In this document: piece by piece, positions 1 through 14,100 of the stretch
Position numbering within the stretch: position 1 is the stretch's first letter
How the letters are laid out: the number at the start of each line of letters is the position of its first letter
NCBI GenBank assembly: GCA_039566865.1
Contig: CM076957.1
Coordinates: forward strand, 7,015,896 to 7,079,895
Length of the DNA stretch: 64,000 nucleotides
DNA from: Aurelia coerulea
Lineage: Eukaryota > Cnidaria > Scyphozoa > Semaeostomeae > Ulmaridae
Direction of reading: 5' to 3'
Made by a program: the position numbers and the translations under genes
The notes under the pieces: model-generated
Told to the model about the DNA's origin: nothing
The model's database searches: none
Seen by the model: the letters and a program-made list of their open reading frames with translations, nothing else

Positions 1-2141
1 AGGCAAAATCAAGGGGCTCATTAAGGTCACTTGGTAAAACCGTCTCGATTTCTTCTGGTTCGTCCAAGACATCCGGTGAGTGGCTTCTACGGATGAAGGT
101 ACTTTCTTCGAGCTTATTCGTATTTCGATTTTTCTGTTTACTCCTAGAAGATTTCTCTTTAACGAGATCTTGAAAAAGAGGCCTATCAACTTGAGAGGGC
201 CTATCTTGCTCGACCATACTTAGAAACGTATCGCTGTTCTTAGAACGTGATTTATATGCTCTCTGCTGCTTCGGTTTGCTTTGTTTATTCTCAGCTTTCT
301 GTCCACTTGCAGAAAGAGGCGAGTCATCTACGGGAACAGGTGAGTCTGCAGTGGGGATAACAACTGTAGGTTCTGCCGTGTCTGTAACCATTTTAGTTAA
401 CGATTGTAATGGAGTTGCAATAGCAGGGGTAGAGGCTGCTTCTTCTGTGGGCTTAGTTTCCGCTTTACCTTCTTTCAATTTCTTGCTTTTCAGTTTAGCA
501 CGAATTTGTTTCATCCTTGCTAGCCTATTTCCTCTTCTTTCCTCGTGCGACAGTGTGTATTTCAATCTTGGGAATATTCTTGGCTTCAACATAGTCTTTT
601 TTTCGGGGCGGATCTTCATAGGGCGTGCTACGCTTTCTTGATCTTCATCAAGACCAGCAACCTTCAATGGAGCAGCATCATTTTCATCTTCGATATCGAT
701 TACCAGACCATCACTTCCATCAGAATACGTGTCAGAATAATTCTCATCTTCAAATTCATCTCTCCTGACGTCATCAGTCTTTTCTTCACATTTTGTGACG
801 CCGATCTTAGTGGTGACCTCGTCACTCTTTACAAGAGGCGTGATACTCTTACAATCATCAGTATCTTCTGCCGACTTTCTTGTCTCGATTTTCTTGCCAA
901 AACTGTCTGAATTATTTCCATCCCCTGTTGCACTAGAGAAACTGTGATCTGCTTTCCCCTCATACTCATCTTGTTGTTGCTTGATGTCACTATGACTGCT
1001 GCCTGCTACGCTCTTACTTTCCTCAAACCAATCTGCCGAGCCCTTTGATTTGAAGTCCTCCAAATTTCTTTCTGGTACAAGCTTAATATTACTTCTCTGA
1101 CTCCCAAAATCCTTGCTACCCCTAACATCTTCTGCGGGTACCCCTTCATTAACCGGCTCTTGATCTGCTACATCCACATCAATTTCAGGTTGTTCCCCTA
1201 AATCCTCATGTTGGCCCTTTAATCTAAAAACATCACAACTGGCACTGGCTTCATCATAATAACGTGCATGTTCTTCTGGCTCCTTATGATCTACCCCAAC
1301 ATCTGGGGAGAAAAATGACTCCTGCAGCAGCCCTTCTACTCCTTTCTTATGGCTGATCTTCTGCACTAGCTCCAGTCCTTTTTCAGTTAACTTCCTCTCA
1401 CGTCGCGGTGGACGTTTCAACTCTCCAAGAGATTTCCTGTTACTTTTTGTGCTGTCGAGCTTCTTTTTAGCATTAAACTCTGCTGCAAAGTGGTGTTCTT
1501 TCCTGGGACTTGTAGCAACAGCTCCCTGATAGGACTGATTTCCTGATAACCCTACCAAACACCCTGCATCTTGCTTGCTGCTGTAACTAGGTAGATCCAA
1601 ACCATACGGCTCACTTGGCTCACTGGCGGCACTAACAAGCTCGGTTCCATAAGTCTCTTTACTAGTACCCGACTCAAAAGCCCAATGGGTATCTTCTGCT
1701 CTTTGTGCACCACTATCAGCCACATCTAAAAACGTGTGTTGGTTTCCCTTCTCCCTGTGCCCTTTCCTCTCAACCCCACTGTTCTTTGAAGGCGATTTTA
1801 ACTTAATTCTGAGAAAGCTGCCAACAAGTTTCTTTTTCTTCAGTGGCTTGAGAGGTGGATGTTTCACACCTTTCACTGATGGCCTTCGACCTGTTCCGGA
1901 CGATCCTTGACCTACGAGCGATGACTTATATTCTGCCAATGATAAATCATCCGGGCTTTTCTCAGTATCGTTCTCGGATTTTTGTTCGGGTGGACTGACT
2001 TTCAGGGATGAGATACTGCTAGTAGGTGATGTAGATGAAGCACTGTCAATGGGTGAGCCACGCCGTCTCTTTTTGCCAAAACCGAACCGGACTTTTAATG
2101 GCTGGATTGAAGTCTGGGTTGTCTGACTTTCAGAGTTGTCC
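1..2141 (-). CDS. PHF20: PHF20-like exon 6: very long disordered exon, open to window edge
   Basis: Acceptor CTTCTAG|GGACAAC at 2141, then 713 codons without a stop down to position 1. It starts with a basic segment (KVRFGFGKKRRRGSP), has further Lys/Arg clusters (LKPLKKKKLVGSFLRIKL; LKRPPRRERKL, AT-hook-like), and turns Asp/Glu/Ser-rich in the middle (DENYSDTYSDGSDGLVIDIE). Near the edge it reads SDLNEPLDFA. The exon is far longer than its neighbours, as is common for the linker between Tudors and PHD finger in this family. Plus-strand ORFs over 276-910 are antisense shadows. Confidence 0.85.
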
Positions 2142-5100
2142 CTAGAAGATATGAACAAATTAACATACAGTCTTTTAAAAAGTTTAAAATGACGAGAAAC
2201 ATATATTATATGCTTATTAAGAGTTTCATTTTCAATCGGCCCTTTCCAAGTCTTTCATTCTTTAATAGCTACTCACGAAAATGGACACCAGACTGATTGA
2301 TATAAGTTCCTTCGATGCAAAAGTGGCTCTTTTACTAAATACACCTTCAAAAATTGATTGAACTATGCGGTAGTCAATTGCGTTGGGTTTCTTAGATCAG
2401 GTGTCCCAAAAAATTATACGGATTTGGCTGGCTCCAGCAATGCGAATATAGCTTTAATCAGTGCTCATACAGAAAAAAAATAAATAAAAGAATAAGACTG
2501 TAAAAGAATAATTTGTTTTCTTCGGTATGATTCTTTACGGTGGAATGATGCCATCATTGCTATATGTTTTAATTTTCCATGAGATTCAAAAGTTGAAAAA
2601 TATAAAATAGAATTTCATGGAAATTTAAAGCATAGAGCAGCAATGGTATCATTCCATTGTAAAGAATAATTTGTTTTCTGCAGTATAAGCACTGATAAAG
2701 GCTAGAAATGCTTCCACTGTCGGGCGACCAAACACCCATTGCTCAACTATTCAAAGAATGAAATGCGTATGTTATTTGTATTGATGCTATGTCTGATGAA
2801 CGGTATTCACCCCCAGACTGCGATGAACAGGAGTAACCAGATTAGCATATTTGTTGTGAAGATGAGATACGGTTTGTCCGAAGAAACTTACGTGTCCCCC
2901 ATGCAGTAGGTTAATGCTCATTCGACCGTTCATGAGTCCAACCCAAAATGCTACTGCGCATGAGCATTAACCAGATTAACCTACTGCACGGGGGACACAT
3001 ACGTTTCCTCGGACAAACCGTATCTCGTCTCCCCAAAATATAGCGTCGAGCAACTAAATTCATTCCATCAGCCAAGTTCTAAAGAGTAAAGATACCAACA
3101 TACCATAGCAAAAGCCCAGTGCCCAGTAGATGCTTTTTGGCTTATAACTTTAAACCTGGAATTTCAGCAGCATGCAAAGTAATGATACTGCCAAAGATAC
3201 TGCCAAAGCAGAGGCAGCTGCAAAGGCATTTAAAGATGGTGATGGATTGAAGAAACTCAAAGGAAAAATATCAGATGAGACAGTAATGGGTGAAATCTTT
3301 GCATGGATCGACGACGAAAAGATCTGTCTTCGCAGAGGTAACAAAGCCGAAAATGCGTGCTACGCATTGGCTGATTTGGATTTGGATCCTCAAGATCCGA
3401 ATACAGCTTTCTGGTTTTTACAACCTTACACAAGAAGCCCGGTTGTCGCTGAAAAATGGTACCAACGAATATACAATTCCGTTGCAAAAATCCTTTTGTT
3501 AGAAACAGACAAAGAGTCTCCAATTCTTCTTGGCAAGGGAGGTGGCGTTGGAGGGAAAGAAAGATACCAAGCTTTGGAGATAGGAGTCGGTGATAAAAAG
3601 ACATTGGCGAAAAGCATGATATCTAACGGGAAGATTGGTGAAGACATCAAAATAAATGTTCAAGAATCGTTAGATGATATGGCAGGTACTGTTGACAAGA
3701 TACTTGATTTGATCAAAGATACATATCATGCGTACCCAAGTAAATAAGCTCGCCAATAAGAAATAGACAGCGATAAGGACGATAAATAAATTACAAAAAA
3801 ACGACTCGTAAAAAAAGCAGTATGATGATTTATAAATTGTAAAAGTCTGAAATATTTTGCAAAATAGACCCTTTTGCTTGCAAGAAAAGAGGTTTGAACC
3901 GGGCGTCCACATCTTATAACGAAAGCAAGACCCCGTTCTCAGTCGGTAAACGCGCTGCTAGCTGTGGCTTGAGGTTTCTTCGGTGGACCTCAACACTTTT
4001 CGGGGAGTTTGTTTGCGCAAAGTGAGTTAGCACTAGTTTAGTTTACACGCAGGCATGTGTTATTGGTCTTTTTGCTTTGTTTCTTGTCATTTTCATTGAT
4101 TGCTAGCTGAGTTTTCTTTCCTTGAATAACAACGATTGAAAACAGCAAACTCCAATTTGCAAGCTCGCAACTTGAAACCCTCTGTGTGCTCGCACTTTGT
4201 TTTGAAACTGTTACACAACAAAATCAGCTAACGATGCATTAAAACAACGAGGAACAATGCCTGTGTATAAACCTAAACATTAGTGCTTCTACTTCTTCTA
4301 CCAATATTAGAGCACATCAGGAGCACATATATAGGAATCACTTATATACTATGAAGGAGGCGGACGCAAAGAAAAAGATAGATTTTTGGCACACTGAGGC
4401 CTTTCGAACCTACGTTCTCATCAGAATGTGACTTAAAATTTGGAATCAAATATTTTAAAGATATAAATTGGCTCCCCACAAAAGAGAGACTTCAACATTT
4501 CACTGCTACAAACGTTTTCAATTTTTTTGATAATTCATCCCCTGCATATATGTCGGAGATGTTCTCACCAGTTGGCCAGAGCTAGATCACTCGACGATCT
4601 AAAAACAAATTAAATCAACCTTTTCGAAAGAGTAACACAGGACAAAATGGTTTCTCCTATCTAGGACCTAAAATCTGCTAAAATCTTGTGTCAACAGCTC
4701 CAAGGATAAGATCAAAGACAAACCCTTTCAAGACCTCCAAAATCAATATAACGGCCCCTATGTATACTGTTAAAATTCTGCAACAGAACTGTCGATCAAC
4801 TATCTTGAAGATGCAGCATTACTCTCAAATATTGAGACACATGTAACGGGGAAAAATTAGTATAAAAGTAACGAGTACCCCTATCTTTACTTTAGTGTTC
4901 ACCAAATTTGAAAATTTTATCCAGATCAGATTAGGCCAACCACGACAACGTTTGTGATTCACTCAAAATAAACAATAATCTATTTTGAGTGGAAACCAGC
5001 CGGAACTGTTTGTATCATAAATGTTGTCGTGGTTGGCCAAATCTAATCTAGACAAAATTTGCAAATTTGGTAAACACTGAAGTAAAGATAGAGGTACTCG

Positions 5101-8100
5101 TTACTTTTATACTAATTTTTCCCCACAATCCTTCACAAAAATTGTGATACTGCATCCCCTTCCCCTCTCAGTACGAGGGGTACATCACTCTTCCGAAAAA
5201 GCGTACGAGATTTTTCAAAACAAAAGGATTTTCAGGGATTTTTTACGGATTTTTCTTCAAAAAAAAAAGGATTTTTGCCAAGAGTGTACGAGATTTTTAG
5301 AGAGTGATACGCCCCTCGTCTCAGTCAATGTTGATTGGTGTGATCTCAGTGTGACTGCATGTAAATTTGCATTAAAACATTGTTTAGAACTACAACATTG
5401 ACTGCGGGTGGAGGGGAAGTTGCAGGGGCAAGAAAGTATATGTTTTCTGTAGGAGAAACAAGGGAGTACTAAATTTTTAGGATTTGTTTGGTTTCTCGGT
5501 GCGCCCTTTGCCCAATTTTTTAAAAGCCTTGTTATTTAAAGAAAGGCTAGGAAGCTATCTTACAACAGTATGGAACTTGACTGGGAGAGTAGTTATCAGC
5601 CAAAGTAGAGTTTAGTTTAGGATCTTTAAAAAAATTTCCCGAAGATCTGTGCAGAATTTTCAAGGCTCCTATTTTTGTGAACAGAAAAACATCAGATTGC
5701 AGGGAGCCTCCTGGAATTCCATCTACAAAAGAATTTTTGAAATTGTATTCCACAGTTTCGTAAACAAGCATGCCACTTGAATTTCCCTCTTTGCCCGTTT
5801 TTTCCTCTTTCTTATATTGTGCCATTCTGGAACAATATGAGAAAAAGGAAATAAGGGGCTAAGAGGAAAATTCCACGTGCATGCTTGTTTACGAAACTTG
5901 AAGAAGGTAGGTGGAATGAAATTTCAAATACTCTTTTGTAGATGGAATTCCAGGTGACTTCCTTTGAAAAAATCGCTGTTTCCTCGCTACTCACGCATCT
6001 AATTTCAGCCTCCTCCCAATATGAATGTCTTTCGGACGGGCCAGTCTCCTTCAAAGTTTGTGTCTGTCTTACTAGCCAGAAAATTAAGCAGCTTGATCTC
6101 CCATCGGTGCCCTTCAGACTGCATGCCCTTCCCGGTAAGTTTAGGGGCAGCCAGTCCACTACTGTTTGTGATAGCCAGTCCCCACATCAGTGAAAGCAGT
6201 ACAAGGATTGTGTAAAAACAAGGTTTGTTACATGTGAACTTTCAAATCACATTTCGATTCACGGAAAGAACGCAGTACTGACTTCCTGATTGTTTGTATG
6301 TCCATAACCAATGAACTGATTTTCAAAAACTTTATTTTATCCGATTGCTGAAAGGCAAAATTGTATTTGAGGATGCTGGTTGTGTTCTAGGCCGATGTCT
6401 TCATGTCGAAAAGAAGATCGATAAACCTTTCTCAAATTAAAGCCTTAAATGGGTTGTAAAGGAAATGGCCTACTTTCCCAGTCAACATTTTAGATGTGAT
6501 GCAAAAGCATGAACTTATATGTCGTTCAGAGAATATATGTCGTTCAGAGAATACGAATTCAGTTAATACTGAGTTCAGAGAATACGAATGCGAGTTCAGC
6601 CTTTTGCATCACATCTAAAACATTGACTGGAAAAATAAGCCGTTTCTTTCTCATGTCATCTAAGGCTTGATTTTGAGCAGGTTTATCGATCTTCTTTTCG
6701 ACATGAAAACGCCGAGGTAAAACCACAACCGACATCTTAAAATACAATTTAGTTTTTAGCGAATCAAATAAAACGAAGTTTTTGAAAATCGGTTCATTGG
6801 TTATGAACATGTAAGCAATCAAACAATAATACATCATTTTGGGAAACCCGGTAGAGTATCTGGTACCACGCGGTCCGAGACATTAGAAATTCCTCAAGTG
6901 AAGGCTAACGTTGTAGATGATGGGGCAGCTGTTTAAATGATGCCTCCTGGATCCGCAAAATCATGCACAGATCTTTGCAAAAAGCATTTTGAAAAGATTC
7001 AAAAATGACCCTTTCCCTACAGTGATGCTTTCTTTGATCGATATATCATTCATTTGTTCATATAATAGTGGATAGATCACGTCGCACCTCTAAACAGCAG
7101 CAGCAGTGTAACCATTTAATCTCAAAACATCAATTTCTTAATTTCAACAAGAGGTCTGGGACTAAGTAAACAAGTCGAAAGATAGCACGAGGGGGCATAG
7201 TTTAGCTTGTGTCTATCGTTTTCGGCGTATCAAACTACCGATTCTCACCAAATTTCATGCTGGTACCACAATTTGCAGTAAAGTTATTACCATATCCTTT
7301 TTCAAGACCTGAAACTTGCTACTGCAGTCTAAAAATAGCACATGGGGGATGGGGACTTTCAGCGTGTTTCTATAACCCATCTTTTTCAATGTATCAAACT
7401 GCCCATTTTCACCAAATTTCATGCTGGTACCACAATTTGCAGTAAAGTTATTACCATATCCTTTTTCAAGACCTGAAACTTACTACTGCAGTCTAAAAAT
7501 AGCACATGGGGGGGGGGACTTTCAGCGTGTTTCTATAACCCATCTTTTTCAATGTATCAAACTGCCCATTTTTACCAAATTTCATGCTGGTACCACGATT
7601 TGCAGTAAAGTTATTACCATATCCTTTTTCAAGACCTGAAACTTAGTACTGCAGTCTAAAAATAGCACATGGGGGATGGAGACTTTCAGCGTGTTTCTAT
7701 AACTCATCTTTTTCAGTGTATTAAACTGCCCATTTTCACCAAATTTCATGCTGGTACCACAATTTGCAGTAAAGTTATTACCATATCCTTTTTCAAGACC
7801 TGAAACTTACTACTGCAGTCTAAAAATAGCACATGGGGGGGGGGGGGGACTTTCAGCGTGTTTCTATAACCCATCTTTTTCAATGTATTAAACTGCCCAT
7901 TTTTACCAAATTTCATGCTGGTACCACGATTTGCAGTAAAGTTATTACCATATCCTTTTTCAAGACCTGAAACTTAGTACTGCAGTCTAAAAATAGCACA
8001 TGGGGGATGGAGACTTTCAGCGTGTTTCTATAACTCATCTTTTTCAGTGTATTAAACTGCCCATTTTCACCAAATTTCATGCTGGTACCACGATTTGCAG

Positions 8101-11100
8101 TAAAGTTATTACCATATCCTTTTTCAAGACCTGAAACTTAGTACTGCAGTCTAAAAATAGCACATGGGAGATGGGGACTTTCAGCGTGTTTCTATAACTC
8201 ATCTTTTTCAGTGTATTAAACTGCCCATTTTCACCAAATTTCATGCTGGTACCACGATTTGCAGTAAAGTTATTACCATATCCTTTTCCAAGACCTGAAA
8301 CTTAGTACTGCAGTCTAAAAATAGCACATGGGAGATGGGGACTTTCAGCGTGTTTCTATAACCCATCTTTTTCAATGTATTAAACTGCCCATTTTCACCA
8401 AATTTCATGCTGGTACCACGATTTGCAGTAAAGTTATTACCATATCCTTTTCCAAGACCTGAAACTTAGTACTGCAGTCTAAAAATAGCACATGGGGGGA
8501 CTTTCAACGTGTGTCTATAACCCATCTTTTTCAGTGTATTAAACTGCCCATTTTCACCAAATTTCATGCTGGTACCACGATTTGCAGTAAAGTTATTACC
8601 ATATCCTTTTTCAAGACCTGAAACTTAGTACTGCAGTCTAAAAATAGCACATGGGGGGACTTTCAACGTGTGTCTATAACCCATCTTTTTCAGTGTATTA
8701 AACTGCCCATTTTCACCAAATTTCATGCTGGTACCACCATTTGCAGCAAAGTTATTACCATATCCTTTTTCAAGACCTGAAACTTAGTACTGCAGTCTAA
8801 AAATAGCACATGGGGGATGGGGACTTTCAGCGTGTTTCTATAACCCATCTTTTTCAATGTATCAAACTGCCCATTTTCACCAAATTTCATGCTGGTACCA
8901 CAATTTGCAGTAAAGTTATTACCATATCCTTTTTCAAGACCTGAAACTTAGTACTGCAGTCTAAAAATAGCACATGGGGGATGGAGACTTTCAGCGTGTT
9001 TCTATAACCCATCTTTTTCAATGTATCAAACTGCCCATTTTCACCAAATTTCATGCTGGTACCACGATTTGCAGTAAAGTTATTACCATATCCTTTTTCA
9101 AGACCTGAAACTTACTACTGCAGTCTAAAAATAGCACATGGGGGATGGAGACTTTCAGCGTGTTTCTATAACCCATCTTTCTCAATGTATTAAACTGCCC
9201 ATTTTCACCAAATTTCATGCTGGTACCACTATTTGCAGTAAAGTTATTAACATATCCTTTTTCAAGACCTGAAACTTAGTACTGCAGTCTAAAAATAGCA
9301 CATGGGGGATGGAGACTTTCAGCGTGTTTCTATAACCCATCTTTTTCAATGTATCAAACTGCCCATTTTCACCAAATTTCATGCTGGTACCACGATTTGC
9401 AGTAAAGTTATTACCATATCCTTTTCCAAGACCTGAAACTTAGTACTGCAGTCTAAAAATAGCACATGGGGGATGGGGACTTTCAGCGTGTTTCTATAAC
9501 CCATCTTTTTCAATGTATCAAACTGCCCATTTTCACCAAATTTCATGCTGGTACCACGATTTGCAGTAAAGTTATTAACATATCCTTTTTCAAGACCTGA
9601 AACTTAGTACTGCAGTCTAAAAATAGCACATGGGGGATGGGGACTTTCAGCGTGTTTCTATAACCCATCTTTCTCAATGTATTAAACTGCCCATTTTCAC
9701 CAAATTTCATGCTGGTACCACTATTTGCAGTAAAGTTATTACCATATCCTTTTTCAAGACCTGAAACTTAGTACTGCAGTCTAAAAATAGCACATGGGAG
9801 ATGGGGACTTTCAGCGTGTTTCTATAACTCATCTTTTTCAGTGTATTAAACTGCCCATTTTTACCAAATTTCATGCTGGTACCACGATTTGCAGTAAAGT
9901 TATTAACATATCCTTTTTCAAGACCTGAAACTTAGTACTGCAGTCTAAAAATAGCACATGGGGGATGGGGACTTTCAGCGTGTTTCTATAACCCATCTTT
10001 TTCAATGTATCAAACTGCCCATTTTCACCAAATTTCATGCTGGTACCACGATTTGCAGTAAAGTTATTACCATATCCTTTTCCAAGACCTGAAACTTAGT
10101 ACTGCAGTCTAAAAATAGCACATGGGAGATGGGGACTTTCAGCGTGTTTCTATAACCCATCTTTTTCAATGTATTAAACTGCCCATTTTCACCAAATTTC
10201 ATGCTGGTACCACGATTTGCAGTAAAGTTATTACCATATCCTTTTTCAAGACCTGAAACTTAGTACTGCAGTCTAAAAATAGCACATGGGAGATGGGGAC
10301 TTTCAGCGTGTTTCTATAACCCATCTTTTTCAATGTATTAAACTGCCCATTTTCACCAAATTTCATGCTGGTACCACGATTTGCAGTAAAGTTATAACCA
10401 TATCCTTTTTCAAGACCTGAAACTTAGTACTGCAGTCTAAAAATAGCACATGGGAGATGGGGACTTTCAGCGTGTTTCTATAACCCATCTTTTTCAATGT
10501 ATTAAACTGCCCATTTTCACCAAATTTCATGCTGGTACCACTATTTGCAGTAAAGTTATTACCATATCCTTTTCCAAGACCTGAAACTTAGTACTGCAGT
10601 CTAAAAATAGCACATGGGAGATGGGGACTTTCAGCGTGTTTCTATAACTCATCTTTTTCAGTGTATTAAACTGCCCATTTTCACCAAATTTCATGCTGGT
10701 ACCACGATTTGCAGTAAAGTTATTACCATATCCTTTTTCAAGACCTGAAACTTAGTACTGCAGTCTAAAAATAGCACATGGGGGATGGGGACTTTCAGCG
10801 TGTTTCTATAACCCATCTTTTTCAATGTATTAAACTGCCCATTTTCACCAAATTTCATGCTGGTACCACAATTTGCAGTAAAGTTATTACCATATCCTTT
10901 TTCAAGACCTGAAACTTAGTACTGCAGTCTAAAAATAGCACATGGGGGATGGGGACTTTCAGCGTGTTTCTATAACCCATCTTTTTCAATGTATTAAACT
11001 GCCCATTTTCACCAAAATTCATGCTGGTACCACGATTTGCAGTAAAGTTATTACCATATCCTTTTCCAAGACCTGAAACTTAGTACTGCAGTCTAAAAAT

Positions 11101-14100
11101 AGCACATGGGAGATGGGGACTTTCAGCGTGTTTCTATAACCCATCTTTTTCAATGTATTAAACTGCCCATTTTCACCAAATTTCATGCTGGTACCACGAT
11201 TTGCAGTAAAGTTATTACCATATCCTTTTCCAAGACCTGAAACTTAGTACTGCAGTCTAAAAATAGCACATGGGGGATGGGGACTTTCAGCGTGTTTCTA
11301 TAACCCATCTTTTTCAATGTATCAAACTGCCCATTTTCACCAAAATTCATGCTGGTACCACGATTTGCAGTAAAGTTATTACCATATCCTTTTTCAAGAC
11401 CTGAAACTTAGTACTGCAGTCTAAAAATAGCACATGGGAGATGGGGACTTTCAGCGTGTTTCTATAACCCATCTTTTTCAATGTATTAAACTGCCCATTT
11501 TCACCAAATTTCATGCTGGTACCACTATTTGCAGTAAAGTTATTACCATATCCTTTTCCAAGACCTGAAACTTAGTACTGCAGTCTAAAAATAGCACATG
11601 GGAGATGGGGACTTTCAGCGTGTTTCTATAACCCATCTTTTTCAATGTATTAAACTGCCCATTTTCACCAAATTTCATGCTGGTACCACTATTTGCAGTA
11701 AAGTTATTACCATATCCTTTTCCAAGACCTGAAACTTAGTACTGCAGTCTAAAAATAGCACATGGGAGATGGGGACTTTCAGCGTGTTTCTATAACTCAT
11801 CTTTTTCAGTGTATTAAACTGCCCATTTTCACCAAATTTCATGCTGGTACCACGATTTGCAGTAAAGTTATTACCATATCCTTTTTCAAGACCTGAAACT
11901 TAGTACTGCAGTCTAAAAATAGCACATGGGAGATGGGGACTTTCAGCGTGTTTCTATAACTCATCTTTTTCAGTGTATTAAACTGCCCATTTTCACCAAA
12001 TTTCATGCTGGTACCACGATTTGCAGTAAAGTTATTACCATATCCTTTTTCAAGACCTGAAACTTACTACTGCAGTCTAAAAATAGCACATGGGGGATGG
12101 GGACTTTCAGCGTGTTTCTATAACCCATCTTTTTCAATGTATCAAACTGCCCATTTTTACCAAATTTCATGCTGGTACCACGATTTGCAGTAAAGTTATT
12201 ACCATATCCTTTTCCAAGACCTGAAACTTAGTACTGCAGTCTAAAAATAGCACATGGGGGATGGGGACTTTCAGCGTGTGTCTATAACCCATCTTTTTCA
12301 GTGTATTAAACTGCCCATTTTCACCAAATTTCATGCTGGTACCACGATTTGCAGTAAAGTTATTACCATATCCTTTTCCAAGACCTGAAACTTAGTACTG
12401 CAGTCTAAAAATAGCACATGGGAGATGGGGACTTTCAGCGTGTTTCTATAACTCATCTTTTTCAGTGTATTAAACTGCCCATTTTCACCAAATTTCATGC
12501 TGGTACCACGATTTGCAGTAAAGTTATTACCATATCCTTTTTCAAGACCTGAAACTTAGTACTGCAGTCTAAAAATAGCACATGGGAGATGGGGACTTTC
12601 AGCGTGTTTCTATAACTCATCTTTTTCAGTGTATTAAACTGCCCATTTTCACCAAATTTCATGCTGGTACCACGATTTGCAGTAAAGTTATTACCATATC
12701 CTTTTTCAAGACCTGAAACTTACTACTGCAGTCTAAAAATAGCACATGGGGGATGGGGACTTTCAGCGTGTTTCTATAACCCATCTTTTTCAATGTATCA
12801 AACTGCCCATTTTCACCAAATTTCATGCTGGTACCACGATTTGCAGTAAAGTTATTACCATATCCTTTTTCAAGACCTGAAACTTACTACTGCAGTCTAA
12901 AAATAGCACATGGGGGATGGGGACTTTCAGCGTGTGTCTATAACCCATCTTTTTCAGTGTATTAAACTGCCCATTTTCACCAAATTCATGCTGGTACCAC
13001 GATTTGCAGTAAAGTTATTACCATATCCTTTTTCAAGACCTGAAACTTAGTACTGCAGTCTAAAAATAGCACATGGGAGATGGGGACTTTCAGCGTGTTT
13101 CTATAACTCATCTTTTTCAGTGTATTAAACTGCCCATTTTCACCAAATTTCATGCTGGTACCACGATTTGCAGTAAAGTTATTACCATATCCTTTTTCAA
13201 GACCTGAAACTTACTACTGCAGTCTAAAAATAGCACATGGGGGATGGGGACTTTCAGCGTGTTTCTATAACCCATCTTTTTCAATGTATCAAACTGCCCA
13301 TTTTCACCAAATTTCATGCTGGTACCACGATTTGCAGTAAAGTTATTACCATATCCTTTTTCAAGACCTGAAACTTACTACTGCAGTCTAAAAATAGCAC
13401 ATGGGAGATGGGGACTTTCAGCGTGTTTCTATAACTCATCTTTTTCAATGTATCAAACTGCCCATTTTCACCAAATTTCATGCTCGTACCACAATTTGCA
13501 GTAAAGTTATTACCATATCATTTTCCAAGACCTGAAACTTAGTACTGCAGTCTAAAAATAGCACATGGGGGATGGGGACTTTCAGAGTGTTTCTATAACC
13601 CATCTTTTTCAATGTATTAAACTGCCCATTTTCACCAAAATTCATGCTGGTACCACAATTTGCAGTAAAGTTATTACCATATCCTTTTTCAAGACCTGAA
13701 ACTTACTACTGCAGTCTAAAAATAGCAAATGGGGGGACTTTCAACGTGTGTCTATAACCCATCTTTTTCAGTGTATCAAACTGCCCATTTTCACCAAATT
13801 TCATGCTGGTACCACAATTTGCAGCAAAGTTATTATGACATCATTTTTAAAGGCACAAGGGGGCAATTTTCAGCTTGCGTCCACATTCTATCTTTTTCAG
13901 CATATCAAACTGCCCATCTCTACCAAGTTTCATGCGGGTATCACAAATTGCGGCAAAGTTATTATACGATATCCTTTTAGAGGCCTGGAACCTAGTACCC
14001 CAGGCTAAAAATAACACAAGGGGGAATTGTTCAGCTTGTGTCCATATCCTATCTTTTTCAGCGTATCAAACTGCCCATCTCTACCAAGTTTCATGCTGGT

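Noticed and set aside
276..910. Two 121-codon plus-strand ORFs
   Set aside because: They run antisense through the long PHF20-like exon, whose minus-strand frame is open for 713 codons and joins exon 5 in phase.
5547..6215. Several 60-115-codon ORFs on both strands
   Set aside because: They lie in or beside the arms of a foldback element; mirrored frames are expected there.
7209..13504. Many near-identical 62-78-codon ORFs (MLVPRFAVKLLPYPF...)
   Set aside because: They are the same chance frame in each 164-bp satellite unit; the unit length is not a multiple of three, so the frame closes after one unit.
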